DNA from: Sepiola atlantica
Taxonomy: Eukaryota; Mollusca; Cephalopoda; Sepiida; Sepiolidae
Reading direction: 5' to 3'
DNA: 64,000 bases
Assembly: GCA_963556195.1 (NCBI GenBank)
Contig: OY744523.1
Coordinates: 78,175,945-78,239,944, forward strand
Positions 20,600-34,049 of the stretch are shown piece after piece. Every line of letters starts with the position of its first letter. Position 1 is the stretch's first letter. Both the position numbers and the translations under genes were made by a program. The notes beneath the pieces are model-generated. The model was not told the origin of the DNA. It worked only from the letters and a program-made list of their open reading frames with translations, and made no database searches.

Positions 20600-22885
20600 T
20601 CGGTTTTTTACGTCTTTTCATGGCTCATCTAAGTTTCGTTTTTATTTTGCATAATTTATATGAATGTAAATATCTTTAAAACTACAAAGGCTGGGCTTCT
20701 AAAAACTTTAAATAGCGATTGCTACTTTAGCTCTGAATGTATGCCTAAAATTTGTCTCGAAAATACTAGAAAATGGTGAAACTATTAAAAAAAATGATTG
20801 CCATTGCTTTTCCAGTGTTTCTTATGAGACAATCTTTAAAACAAATTGAAACTAAAAAATTGGTGCAAGTTAAAATTTTGGTTTTTGGTAGCAGTATTCA
20901 GCATTAACCAATGCCCAACTTTCTCTTGATCCAATGTTTCTTGTGAAGGTGTGCATACAAAGATACGTATGGGATCTTCCCTATGTGATAATAGAAACAA
21001 AATTCACTAGTTGTTAATTGTAATTGTTGGGAATTCCTAAGAAGTCACTCGGATGAATGTAGATATTTAAGGATGGTTCATAGGTGTGTATAGTTGAACT
21101 TGTAGACTTTGCTTAATAAGATGATCCATTTTGTAACATTAGACATAGTGAAAGAAAGTTATCCTTCCTCAAACCGTAATGAAGTGTATCAAATGAAGAG
21201 TAAAATAATAAAGAGGAATTATTGTGATAAAAACAACAACAACAACAGTTATAATGACAGAGGTGATCGCTTGCCGCATTTTCATATAAATCATAAAGGA
21301 AATTGCATTAATAACAAGCGATGATGATGCTGCTGCTGCTGCTGCTCATGATGATGATGATGACGATGATCATGATGCTAGACGGCTTCTTTTTATAAAT
21401 CTGTGGTAATTTATTTAGCCACAAGGAATTGCTGACTAAACATTCAAGCTGCTTTACTTTTTCCAATTTGAATCAAGGGAATGTTTTCCACTGTAAAAGT
21501 TCAAAAGAAGGCTGACTCAGATATAAAAACAACCAATTATGAGCTCTCTATCTCTCTCTCTCTCCCTCTCCCCCCTCTCACTATCTCTCTCTCTCTCTCA
21601 CTCTATCACTCTTTGCTAAAAGGGCAAAATGGAGCTCATTGTTGATGAGGCAGTTAATATGACTGGAGACTGCAAAGTAAATTGGAAAAGCAGGGAAGAG
21701 GAAAACATGGGTGGGTTAAGAGGAAACCAGGGTCACTGGACTGCCTTGGATTTTCCCCTAAAAGGTCACAAAGACAAAAAGAAGCCTGACAGGGTTGGTG
21801 AGGTGTGACATTGATAGAAAGTCGTTGGAATTAATGAGTCACATGCCCCTTGTTTAAAGGGTCCAGTGAATCAAATGGTTGGTCAATAGAGGTCAAGGGG
21901 ACAAAAAAAACTATTGGTGAAGGGGTTAAAAACACAAGGTAGCTTGAGCCATTTCTAAAATTCCTTTAGATGAAAAGTCAAATATAAAGGTCAACTCAAC
22001 CAATTAGTAATCCACTTGATTGGGCCAATTTTAAATTAGAAAAATCTCTTTGATTTTCAAAGGTGCAGTTTTGCTTCTGAAGACATGGTTGATGAGAATC
22101 TTGAAGGTATATTTTCAGATCAGCTTCAGAGACAAGGAAATCCAAATATTGAAACTCATACGAAAGACAATAAGCTTGTTCTTTGAATTCCAAACCGCTT
22201 CAATGAAAAAGAAACTTTTAATGTAAATATCAGAATGCTCAGCAGTCCACCAATACACATACACTTATATAAACATGTGTATGTCTATGCAACAATGTAT
22301 GTATATGTAGAAATGATCATGAAAGCCACTTTGAAAACACACTATGAAATATCTGATATTAGGTTACCAACAACTTATCATCATCATCATCAGCAGCAGC
22401 ATCATCATCATAGATGCCTTCAAATCTATTTTTATCCTTTATGAACAGTAAATATGGAAACACATTATTCACAATATGACACACACACGCATATACATGA
22501 ATAACATGTAGTTTTATTCATATATAAACAGCAAAAACAATATCTTCACTTAAAGCAGATATAGAATTGTCCTTACTTGTTACATTTCAAGTTATTTTTT
22601 ACATCATAAGAACTAGTTGAAATACCCTTCTGTTAGATACTAAAGGCCAACGAATAGAGAATTACTCGAATGATTGACAGATGTGAGATAAGAAAGGTAA
22701 CCTCGATGAAAAAGTTGAAGTTAAGATCTGATATCATTTTCCTAGAAGGGTATTATGGCCTTTGGTTCCTGTCAGATTTCAAAGCGAATGGATGCAAAAA
22801 GTAGGTGCTATAGGATGGGGGCAGAGTGAGTAATGCAATGGTCTAGCATAATGGCAAAAAATGCTTCCATCTCTCTTAGCCGTGT
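20600..22885. other. Non-coding stretch with short simple repeats
   Basis: Contains (AAC)n at about 21232-21246, a GCT/ATG trinucleotide block at about 21322-21375, and a CT-rich block at about 21547-21610. No gene or named element is seen. The segment 21640-21900 is less AT-rich but has no recognised motif. Confidence 0.5.
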
Positions 22886-22889
22886 CTAT

Positions 22890-23234
22890 AACTATATATA
22901 TATATATTTATATATAAACCATAAAATGCTAAATTCCAATAACCACTTTATTTTTAAAAAAATCCATATAACTTTACGAGCCGTTTCGTCTACACACACA
23001 TGAACAGCCAAATATATACATATATATGAAAGTAGGAGAAACTAAATTATCAGTAAAGTTATCAACGTTTCGTCTTCATCAAGAAAAGACTTCCTTAGGA
23101 TGGTTTAAGGGAAATAAAAAAGTTATAAACACAAGTATATTACTTGGAAATAGTCTGTATGTATAGAATGTAAAAAATATTTATGTTAATCTTTTGGACA
23201 AAACATGGTCGACTAAAATAAAAATGTGTAATAC

Positions 23235-23307
<73 letters not shown>

Positions 23308-23778
23308 TAAAGAGTTCCACTGTATAGAATGCATTTAAATTTTGTAATTTAAACGGTTTTTATTTTAAAAACCAGTAAAATGCACAGGCTTTTTTTAAAA
23401 TAAACATATTATTTATTTAAATTCAAATTTTCGATTCACACAGGAATCTTCATCAGGATAATAGACAATTTTTTTTCTTCCTTTTTTTTTAAACGACATG
23501 GTGTCGCTTGATCTTGTGCTTCAGATGTTTACCTAGATTTTTCATACTCATCAAAAGTACAAAGATCGTGTCCAGAAACATGCTGTTCGTATATAAGATG
23601 GCGTCTAACAACGATTAAAAAGACCAACGTTCCTCATTGGAAGTGTATTTTATGTATCCTATATCAATGTGAGCGAGTTTTTTTGTCTTTTTTTATGGAC
23701 TTTCGAATTCTGAAAAAATCCATTCATCAACCTTTTACCTTGAAAGTTTGACTATTAATAATAATAATATATATTGCT

Positions 23779-23780
<2 letters not shown>
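22890..23780. other. (TA)n-flanked AT-rich stretch with an ACGTTTCGTCTTCATCA motif
   Basis: Holds (TA)n at 22895-22916 and a long (TA)n at 23237-23305. A CAACGTTTCGTCTTCATCAA motif at 23064-23083, with a related CTTCATCAGGA at 23453, suggests pieces of a dispersed repeat. No gene. Confidence 0.4.
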
Positions 23781-23834
<54 letters not shown>

Positions 23835-23836
23835 CT

Positions 23837-23894
<58 letters not shown>
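23781..23894. repeat. Duplicated (TA)n block with TTGCTCTT spacer
   Basis: TATTGCTCTTTA precedes each of two (TA)n runs (about 23783-23832 and 23842-23894), a tandem duplication of about 60 bp. The antisense poly-Y/I open frame here is not a gene. Confidence 0.9.
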
Positions 23895-23898
<4 letters not shown>

Positions 23899-23899
23899 A

Positions 23900-24335
23900 G
23901 GTACGAAACTAAACGTAGGATGTATACTTTTAGCAGTTTGAATCTATTGTGAAATGATTTAAGCTCAATATATTGGATAGAGTAATAATATAGATAAATG
24001 TACAAAGAGAAATAAAAAATGTAAAAATGACAAATCTATTTCATCTTCAGTTGTTCAGTGCAAGGTGTATTCAAAATATTTATGTTCATTTTTTTCTTTC
24101 CTTAAGTCAGGCTTTTCAAAGATGGAAATGTTATCAGAGTAATTACATGAATAGATAAGTTGGCAGGGAAGCAGCCAAAATTCAAAATTTGAAAAATTTG
24201 AGAGAATAATAGAAAATGGATAAAAAATTATTTAAATATAAAGTATATCCAGATAGAAAAAGTCCAGTGACAAAATGTTCAATGAGAAAAGGTTGAAAAT
24301 GGAAAGGCAAAAATTCACCGTTAGAAGTTTGTGGT
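23900..24335 (+). repeat. Dispersed repeat of unknown type, copy 2
   Basis: The counterpart of 1785-2395. Shared blocks include CTATTGTGAAATG, AGCTCAATAT, CCTTAAGTCAGGCTTTTCAA, GATAGATAAGTTGGCAGG and AAAAAGTCCAGTG. No coding potential is seen. Confidence 0.6.
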
Positions 24336-24501
24336 AACTGCTTCGAAGGTGGTAAAAATATTATAAATCCAGGCAGAATTAACCCAATAGAATATGTGGT
24401 TTTGTCGTAGAAGACTGGTTAGGATGTGTGTTGGAGAATTGGAGCCATTTTAAACACACCCATGGACCTCACTGAAGAAAATTCTAAGGATATGAGCAGT
24501 C

Positions 24502-24506
<5 letters not shown>

Positions 24507-24557
<51 letters not shown>
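24507..24557. repeat. (TA)n microsatellite
   Basis: An uninterrupted TA run. Confidence 0.95.
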
Positions 24558-24559
<2 letters not shown>

Positions 24560-24798
24560 CTTCTGTAAATGTTATCTGAATAGGTTTCCCACGTGAATAA
24601 CAACCTCTATCCAAGAGGAAGACTGTGTCCAGTGATTTGCTCAAATATGACAAAAAACAACACACGTTGGTTCCAGCTTCAAGTGTGTATAATGAGATTA
24701 TAAACACCTCAGGCCACATTACAATACAATGCCTCTACGCCAGGTCAGAGGTCAACATTTTAACTGCAACTGGTTTGGACAGCACAAATTATTATGTA

Positions 24799-27700
24799 CA
24801 TCTTTATTTGTACATAACTGTCTTATATAGCTGCATATGAATTAATATATTCATCTTTATTTGTACATAACTGTCTTATATAGCTGTATATGAATTTATA
24901 TATTCATCTTTATTTGTACATAACTGTCTTATATAGCTGCATATGAATTAATATATTCATCTTTATTTGTACATAACTGTCTAATATAGCTGCATATGAA
25001 TTAATATATTCATCTTTATTTGTACATAACTGTATTATATAGCGATATAGGAATTAATATATTCATCTTTATTTGTACATAACTGTATTATATAGCGATA
25101 TAGGAATTAATATATTCATCTTTATTTGTACATAACTGTATTATATAGCGATATAGGAATTAATATATTCATCTTTATTTGTACATAACTGTATTATATA
25201 GCGATATAGGAATTAATATATTCATCTTTATTTGTACATAACTGTCTTATATAGCTGTATATGAATTAATATATTCATCTTTATTTGTACATAACTGTAT
25301 TATATAGCGATATAGGAATTAATATATTCATCTTTATTTGTACATAACTGTCTTATATAGCTGCATATGAATTAATATATTCATCTTTATTTGTACATAA
25401 CTGTATTATATAGCGATATAGGAATTAATATATTCATCTTTATTTGTACATAACTGTCTTATATAGCTGTATATTAATTAATATATTCATTTTTATTTGT
25501 ATATAACATTCCTATATAGCTGTATATGAATTAATATATTCATCTTTATTTGTACATAACTGTCTTATATAGCTGCATATGAATTAATATATTCATCTTT
25601 ATTTGTACATAACTGTCTTATATAGCTGCATATGAATTAATATATTCATCTTTATTTGTACATAACTGTCTTATATAGCTGCATATGAATTAATATATTC
25701 ATCTTTATTTGTACATAACTGTCATATAGCTGTATATGAATTAATATAGTCATCTTTATTTGTACATAACTGTCTTATATAGCGGTATATGAATTAATAT
25801 ATTCATCTTTATTTGTACATAACTGTCTTATATAGCTGCATATGAATTAATATATTCATCTTTATTTGTACATAACTGTCTTATATAGCTGCATATGAAT
25901 TAATATATTCATCTTTATTTGTACATAACTGTATTATATAGCAGTATATGAATTAATATATTCATCTTTATTTGTACATAACTGTATTATATCTGCATAT
26001 GAATTAATATATTCATCTTTATTTGTACATAACTGTATTATATAGCTGCATATGAATTAATATATTCATCTTTATTTGTACATAACTGTCTTATATAGCT
26101 GCATATGAATTAATATATTCATCTTTATTTGTACATAACTGTCTTATATAGTTGTATATGAATTAATATATTAATCTTTATTTGTACATAACTGTATTAT
26201 ATAGCGGTATATGAATTAATATATTCATCTTTATTTGTACATAACTGTTTATATAGCTGTATAGGTATTTATATATTCATCTTTATTTGTACATAACTGT
26301 ATTATATAGCTGTATATAAATTAATATATTCATCTTTATTTGTACATAACTGTCTTATATAGCTGCATATGAATTAATATATTCATCTTTATTTGTACAT
26401 AACTGTCTTATATAGCTGCATATGAATTAATATATTCATCTTTATTTGTACATAACTGTCTTATATAGCTGCATATGAATTAATATATTCATCTTTATTT
26501 GTACATAACTGTCATATAGCTGTATATGAATTAATATAGTCATCTTTATTTGTACATAACTGTCTTATATAGCGGTATATGAATTAATATATTCATCTTT
26601 ATTTGTACATAACTGTCTTATATAGCTGCATATGAATTAATATATTCATCTTTATTTGTACATAACTGTCTTATATAGCTGCATATGAATTAATATATTC
26701 ATCTTTATTTGTACATAACTGTCATATAGCTGTATATGAATTAATATAGTCATCTTTATTTGTACATAACTGTCTTATATAGCGGTATATGAATTAATAT
26801 ATTCATCTTTATTTGTACATAACTGTCTTATATAGCTGCATATGAATTAATATATTCATCTTTATTTGTACATAACTGTCTTATATAGCTGCATATGAAT
26901 TAATATATTCATCTTTATTTGTACATAACTGTATTATATAGCAGTATATGAATTAATATATTCATCTTTATTTGTACATAACTGTATTATATCTGCATAT
27001 GAATTAATATATTCATCTTTATTTGTACATAACTGTATTATATAGCTGCATATGAATTAATATATTCATCTTTATTTGTACATAACTGTCTTATATAGCT
27101 GCATATGAATTAATATATTCATCTTTATTTGTACATAACTGTCTTATATAGTTGTATATGAATTAATATATTAATCTTTATTTGTACATAACTGTATTAT
27201 ATAGCGGTATATGAATTAATATATTCATCTTTATTTGTACATAACTGTTTATATAGCTGTATAGGTATTTATATATTCATCTTTATTTGTACATAACTGT
27301 ATTATATAGCTGTATATAAATTAATATATTCATCTTTATTTGTACATAACTGTCTAATATAGCTGCATATGAATTAATATAGTCATCTTTATTTGTACAT
27401 AACTGTATTATATAGCTGTATATGAATTAATATATTCAACTGTATTTGTACATAACTGTCTTATATAGCTGCATATGAATTAATATATTCATCTTTATTT
27501 TTACATAACTGTCTCATATAGCGATATATGAATTAATATATTCATCTTTATTTGTACATAACTGTCTTATATAGCTGTATATGAATTAATATATTCATCT
27601 TTATTTGTACATAACTGTCTTATATAGCTGCATATGAATTAATATATTCATCTTTATTTGTACATAACTGTCTTATATAGCTGCATATGAATTAATATAT

Positions 27701-27840
27701 TCATCTTTATTTGTACATAACTGTATTATATAGCGATATATGAATTAATATATTAATCTTTATTTGTACATAACTGTCTTATATAGCGGTATATGAATTA
27801 ATATATTCATCTTTATTAGTACATAACTATTATATAGCAT
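24799..27840. repeat. 53-bp satellite array, about 57 copies
   Basis: The unit reads CATCTTTATTTGTACATAAC, then TGTCTTATATAGCTGCATAT, then GAATTAATATATT. Variants alternate TGTCTTATATAGCTGCATAT with TGTATTATATAGCGATATAG. Marker variants (a GTCATATAGC deletion at 25721, 26511, 26721; ATTATATCTGCATAT at about 25986 and 26986; GTTTATATAGCTGTATAGG at about 26247 and 27247) recur exactly 1,000 bp apart, showing a higher-order duplication. No open frame of note. Function unknown; it could be heterochromatic. Confidence 0.95.
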
Positions 27841-29710
27841 AAAACTGAAGTCAATACTCATTTTCATTCATTTATCTATTCATTCATATATCATACAAAT
27901 TATATAAAAGAAAGGTTACCTATATAACATATTGAATTACTTAAACTGGTGGCCATTGCAAATATCACCTCCATGTTTTGAAGTTATCATTGATTATATG
28001 TATAAATATTTAAATAATTTTATACTTTCAAATATAGAGTATTATTTCGTTTATAACATATTAAATTCGAAACCAAATTCTAAACCCTAAAATATTTAAT
28101 TGATAAATATTTAATTCTTCATTTTTATCTTGAATTACAAACATATTTTTGTACAAAACTTTGTGAAAATTTAAAATATTATTTAACAACATCATTTTTT
28201 AAAACTTATCCTTGAAGAATGGATTTGTTAATAATTGTAAAACAGAAAACAACTTCAATGAAATGAACAATAATGTATCAGATTTATGTATTCGATAATT
28301 GTATTTGAATTTCTTCAAGAATTTCATCTTTCTATGGCAAAAGTTTCAAGTCGAAAAAGGTAAACATTCAGAACCTGCAGGAAAAAGTCTATAGAAATGT
28401 AGTTTTGTCTTTCCATATTCAGATAAGGTTCACATAGATTGTTGTAAGTTTTCTTTTTTACTGAACATTTAAGTGTCGCAAATAATATCATTAATTCATC
28501 GTTTTTTGTCCTCAGTCAGTGACGAGTTTTTCTAGACTGAGGACAAAAATTTTTAATTTTGTTCCAATCCAGACTGCCCCGGGACGAGCGAAAATATAAC
28601 AGGAATATTCATCTCTGGACTATTTCATAAGAATGAAACACACTAACCCCCAACACTAACCCATACCTGCAATAATAAGTGATTGTTCATTTACATATAT
28701 TTACAACGAGTTGGGATATTTATTCCTGGACTGGTTCATAAGAATGAAACACACTTGGGTCCATTAGGTGAAAAGACATTCTTAATTATTTCAATTGCAC
28801 TAGCAACTTCTCCTCCCTGTGCTTCATAAATAAATAAATAAGAAAAAAAAAACAAATAGTTTACACATTCCAATTATAAGCACTAAGTTTAAAAGATTAG
28901 TAGTCAATATCACTTTTTAAAAAGTATGCCGTTAATAAGCGTTCTAAGTCAGTTTAAATTTAGGAAGGCTCCTTTTAAGTTTTATGAACCTGAAGAATTG
29001 TGGCAGCCATATTGTATGACCCAAAAATGACATACTTATAATTTAGAGAACTTAAAACATGCAATGTTGAAGACCTAATAACGAATTCCAATACACAAGT
29101 GACACTTTCAAAAAGCTTCCATACCTGACTCATTATATACTAAACATGAAGAAAAAAGTCACATAAAATAGACACCATCAAAAAGAAAAGAGGTCGAAAA
29201 GAAGCCACTTGATGACAATATGGGAGATACATTTCCGTCTCCACAAATACATCAACGAATCTTAATTAATAATAATCTCAACAAAAAAGGCATGAAAATA
29301 GCTTTAACAACTTGCTGTAGTTTTAGAAATATAATAAATACAGCAAAACTAAGAACAATAATAAAGTCAGTTGCGAATCTGGAATATATGTCATCACGTG
29401 CAACCAATGTGACAAAGTTACATGAGTGAAACAGTGAAAAACATGAATAAGCCATTAGCAAAAAGGTGATATATCAAATACCTTATTCACACATTCCTAC
29501 CACCATCGAATAGATTTCCATAAAGAACATGTAATTAAATATATTTCCCACAGAGTTTCTGTAAGATTAATTGAATCAGCCATGATTTCACAATCAAATA
29601 CTTTCAACCTAAAACATGGCTTCTACAATATATTACTATTTTAAAAAATATCATAAAAAAGAACATTACAATAGATAAGGTTAATTTAAATACAATATCT
29701 TATAACACAT
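27841..29710. other. AT-rich non-coding stretch with a hairpin and a short duplication
   Basis: Contains a perfect 15-bp inverted repeat at 28503-28517/28535-28549 and two copies of a ~30-bp CTGGACT..TTCATAAGAATG block at about 28616 and 28725. Overlapping 69-codon open frames at 29220-29461 on both strands show no motif. Confidence 0.5.
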
Positions 29711-29717
29711 GTCTCAA

Positions 29718-30790
29718 TAAGTCCCGGGCCTGACTATAGATGGCGCCACTAATAAAAAAATCGATATTATTTTTTTAAGTACTAACCTTCACATGTCAAA
29801 GTTTGAGCCCAATCAGATTAGTAGTTTACAAATTGAAGTTTACAAATTACAGTTATTTAAGTGAAGCAAATTTTCCAAACAATGGAAATATCTGAATTTC
29901 GTGTGCTGATAAAGCATTGCTTTCTGATATAAAAAAATACTGTTCAAGCAAAGCAAAGGCCTTGTACGTATTATTCGGACTCAGTTCTGTCAGAAACAAC
30001 GGTTAAGAGGTAGTATGCTGACTTTAAACACGGTCGTACATACACAAATGATGCTGAATGCTAAGGTCGCCCAAATTTGACAGTTGTCCAGGAAAACATC
30101 AAAAGAGACCACAAATTCGTTTTGTCTGATCATAAGTTGAAGTTATGTGAGATAGCAAAGGATTTGAATATCTGTCAATGAGAAAGCTGTGTTCAAAATG
30201 GGTGTCGCGTTTGCTCACAGTCGATCGAAAACAACAACGCGTTGAAATTCAGAGCGTTGTTTGCAACTGTTTCAAAGCAACAAAAAGAAGTTGTGCATCA
30301 ATCTGTGACAATGGATGAAACATGGTTCCAAAAAAAACAAAAATACAAACATCAGCAGGCAAAAATTTGGCCTCTGTATTTTGGAAGTTGCAAGGTATTT
30401 TGTTCATCGATTACCTTGAGAAAGAAACAACTATCAATAGTGAATAGTATAACGTATTATTGGTCCTTTTGAAGGAAGAAATCGCAAAAAAACTAGACAC
30501 AAATTGAGAAGAAAAATAGTGCTTTTTCATCAAGACAATGCACCATGTCACAAGTCGATCGCAATGATGGCAAAACTACATAAATTGCCCTTCAAATTTC
30601 TTCTGCACCGACGCTCTATTCACCAGATCTGACATCCAGTGACTACTGACTGTTTGCAGACCCCAAACGAATGCTCCAGGAAAAAGATTTTGCTCAATTA
30701 AGAAGTGATAACGGAAATTCAGGTGTATTTTAAGGCGAAAGACATATCGTTCTACAAAAAATGCATCAAATACAATAAATGACATTAATT
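29718..30790 (+). pseudogene. mariner transposase relic
   Basis: From an ATG at 29882 the frames give MEISEFRVLIKHCF, a GRTYTNDAE block, GRPNLTVVQENIKR, KLKLCEIAKDL, a VTMDETWF (first catalytic D, about 30310), then VLFHQDNAPCHKS (second D, about 30535), and SSDY-LFADPKRML (third D, about 30645). This is the mariner D,D(34)D order. Several stops and frameshifts make it non-functional. The left end GTCCCGGGCCTGACTATAGA at about 29720 resembles a mariner terminal repeat. No matching right terminus was found. Confidence 0.8.
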
Positions 30791-30849
30791 ACGAAACCAG
30801 TCGCAAGATTTGTTAGTGTCTAGATTAATAATGAACACTAACAAATAAT

Positions 30850-31925
30850 TAGCCGTTAGACATTATTTGAATTTTGTAAGTGTATTTCAAATTATCACGT
30901 TCGCGTGCAGCATCTTGTCACTATAGATGCCCGTTTTAGCATTGATAAATACTAGCCGTTAAAACCTAAAAGCAAATTAATGAAAGAACTCCATGATTAA
31001 CAATCGCCTGGTGCTGATTTTAGGAATCAAATCGAAAGTACTTGCTAAAACTATGAAACAAAAAAGATATGGAACTTTTATATACAAATTTTATCTGAAA
31101 ACCAAATGTATTAATCAGAAAATTGAAAATCTTTTAAAAAGCCTCATAAAACAAAAAAACCTCTGTGTTATTTAATAACATTTGTCTTAATGAAAACATG
31201 CTGCTTATATATTATATATATTATATACATATAACATATATAACACATTTAAAAATGCATTACTCCAGGCTGTAGCATCTTTTAATAACAAGAAGAAAAT
31301 AAATGTGACTAATTCATTTTTAATGTGACAAAAGTCCCCAATATGTGATTCACTGTCAACTTTAACTTTTCTGTTTTTATAATTCGTTCTTTTTTTTTTC
31401 TTAGACATTTTTGCATAAACCCTCAATAAATCTAACTCTGGGATTAGACAGTAAACACCTGGGAAGTAATTCAGATTGGGTGTGAGAAAAGATTTCCTGC
31501 TTTCTGAAGAAATGGTTGCCGATCAAAGATAAAGTCTAAACATGTAAGCACTTTTATCAAGTCTCCATTTCTTAATTGGTCGATTTTCTCTTCTGTTCTA
31601 TTCAATTGGTCTGTATTATTGCTTTTTCTTTTCTCTGATGCTAACCATAAGTAACTTTCATCAGGAAACATTCATAGTTGGTTATTACTTACTCTGTAAA
31701 CTACACCAAAGGAATAGACAGATGGTTTATTATATTACAAACATTTATGTAATAAATAGATTAAGTTGTATGAGAAGGTCAGTAGACTGCACCTGCTTTC
31801 ATTGAACATTCAATAGATATACATATGCAAATGGGACACATCGACACCCAGTCTACTGAGTCAATATGTCAATGTCGGCGATTCATTCCTCTTTTAGACA
31901 ACTCATCCATGAAGGCTATTGTCTT
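30850..31925. other. AT-rich non-coding stretch
   Basis: Short open frames only (for example 30993-31175), AT-driven. No gene or repeat supported. Confidence 0.5.
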
Positions 31926-31929
31926 ATAC

Positions 31930-32265
31930 TTTTGGGGGTCTGGTTAGGGAACTTTTTGACAACATCTTTTTTTTAACTTATCACAACTTATCAAGGCCAA
32001 AAGCCACTCAAGGATAAAGATTAATGAGATTGAATGATTGTCAGTTGAGAGATGAACAACCTTCTGAGAGGATTGAGAATGACTGCTGGGATGGATCAAG
32101 TTCGAATACTTGTGGGAACGGTTCATAACAGGAATCTGTTGACATTGGATTTGAAGACGATCATGTTGTAATCTGCAGGAAGGCAGCCTCGTGGTAATGT
32201 GTTCCACAGACAGGAAGCCCTTGCGTAGAAACTTGACACTAGGCACACGGATGAAGAAAGCAAAG
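31930..32265 (-). pseudogene. LINE 3' end, family B
   Basis: On the minus strand: VPSVKFLRKGFLSVEHIT, then a YNM/VFKSNVNRFL-like block, then the 3' sequence ending in TTTTGGCCTTGATAAGTTGT. It matches the tail at 41575-41800 (TGCATCAGGGTCGTTTTTAAA-type block and the same terminus). A 100-codon open frame (32246-31944) spans it in a shifted frame. 5'-truncated, dead. Confidence 0.7.
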
Positions 32266-32269
32266 TTTG

Positions 32270-33490
32270 TTTTGTTCTCATGGTCATTTTTTAATGCTAA
32301 CTAAATATTCAGATGTTAATAAGTAATGCATACGGAGTCACTTTTATTTCATAGATTGTGAGAAAGGTTTCATCTGAGAAATAAGAAGAAAAGACAAAGA
32401 AAAGAATCTATTAAAATCGTTTTTCCTCCGATTTTCATTTAATTTTTGTTCCACTCCTTCAATTATCGATATCCGAAATATTATTTCTTTTTCTTCTTCT
32501 TAATCAAAATATTTTCAATTGTATTTATTTTTCATTACTTGAAAGTTTTTTTCTTTATGTGTTTTTTTTTTACTTCTTTCAGTTATTTGCATGTTTCAGA
32601 CATATCCTCATCTTATTGTCATGTTCATAATGTTTTGGTTGTTCTACTTTCAGGCCTTCCTCGGCCACCTTTTTGTTATAAGCGATAACCTGGGAATTTC
32701 AAACAGGTATCATCTCCTTTCCTCCGCATTCTATGGCATGTTCATATCTCATATCAGTGAATTCTCCTTGAATGTCTCTTAACTAACGACTATACTTATT
32801 TGACCATGTATTCAGTCTGACAACCTAGGATGAGTATAAAGGATTTATAAACCTAATGTCTCGTATGAGTATTTATCTATACTCATATTGCATATTCTAT
32901 GCTTAGGGTTAGGGTTAGGGTTATATTGTAAGTAATCAGTTTTTATTATTGCCTTTATTGTGGTAATGTGAAATGAAAATAAAGGGCATGGAATGCAGAA
33001 TAAAGGGTTCAGTTGGAAATTTCCAGAAGGTTACCAACCGACTATGATAACACTAACCCTAACCTCAACCAACTATGATAAAAGTCACATGAAAAAGAGC
33101 AGCAGGTAGCACTATCGAAACATTGTGAACATAATAAAGATCAGGACAAAAGTCTAAAAGATTGTGAGTGTGGTGTAAAAAAAAACATAACTAAAAAAAC
33201 AATTAATCTGAAATTTGGCGTGGTGGTTACTGTTATCAAAGAACACCGGATCCATGCATGAAATTTGGAAAATTCGGAAGTTGAAATTCTGTCAAAAGTT
33301 CAACCATGACCGAACTTTCAAAGGTAAAATTCGAAGGGCAATATTATATAAGACATATGCTACAATAGGGCGAAGTATGACTTTCACCTTGACCGTGGCC
33401 TTTGAGCTAGATATCACAAAATTAAATCAGTTCTAAATTAGACCATGATCGCTATTTTGGGCAAGTTTGGTGACGATTGGTCAAGCAACG
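32270..33490. other. Non-coding stretch with an interstitial telomere-like run
   Basis: TTAGGG repeats lie at 32903-32923 (three and a half units). CTAACCCTAACC lies near 33051-33063. Overlapping short open frames at 32446-32782 and 33215-33436 have no motif. Confidence 0.55.
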
Positions 33491-34044
33491 CTAGGCTAGG
33501 TACTCTTATAGCTGATGCACCATGTTTCTATGACTTCGCGGCGTCAACGTTCGGGCAGATCTAGGAAGCGCCGAGAGTTGATGAAACTATTAACCAAGAA
33601 ACATTTGCTTATAAACAGTTTGTTTTCGTTAAAATAAGAAAAAGACTGACAAAAAATGTAAAAAAAAAAAAAAATTGAAACAAAATTTTAAAAACAATAA
33701 CATTTGCTTAACAAATCAAACAAAATCATCTTTTGAAACTTTTTGAAACAAAATAACATTTTATTTAAAAACATGTAATTAACAATGGTTCCTTTGATAA
33801 TAAAGAACAAAAATAAACATCTTATTACTAACAGTTGTTTAGCTATGGTTTGGTTCGTTCTTTATTTGTATATATGTATTTTACTTTGATTTTCTTTGTC
33901 GTAATTTATCGGCTGCCAGTCTTCAATTTAGCATTTGGCAGTTTTTGCCTTGTCAACTGTCGGGCGCTTCCGTAACCTGCCCGAACGTTGACGACACGAA
34001 GTTACAAAAACATGGTGTGTCAGCTATAAGAGTACCCTAGGCTG
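33491..34044. mobile_element. MITE with ~80-bp terminal inverted repeats
   Basis: The left arm from 33499 (GGTACTCTTATAGCTGATGC, then ACCATGTTTCTATGACTTCG and GTCAACGTTCGGGCAG) matches the reverse complement of the right arm ending at 34036, over about 80 bp with roughly a dozen differences. Flanks CTAGGCTA (33491-33498) and CTAGGCTG (34037-34044) look like an 8-bp target duplication with one mismatch. The interior is AT-rich and non-coding. An 8-bp duplication suggests a hAT-type source, but the ends do not show the usual hAT CAG start. Confidence 0.8.
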
Positions 34045-34049
34045 TATAC

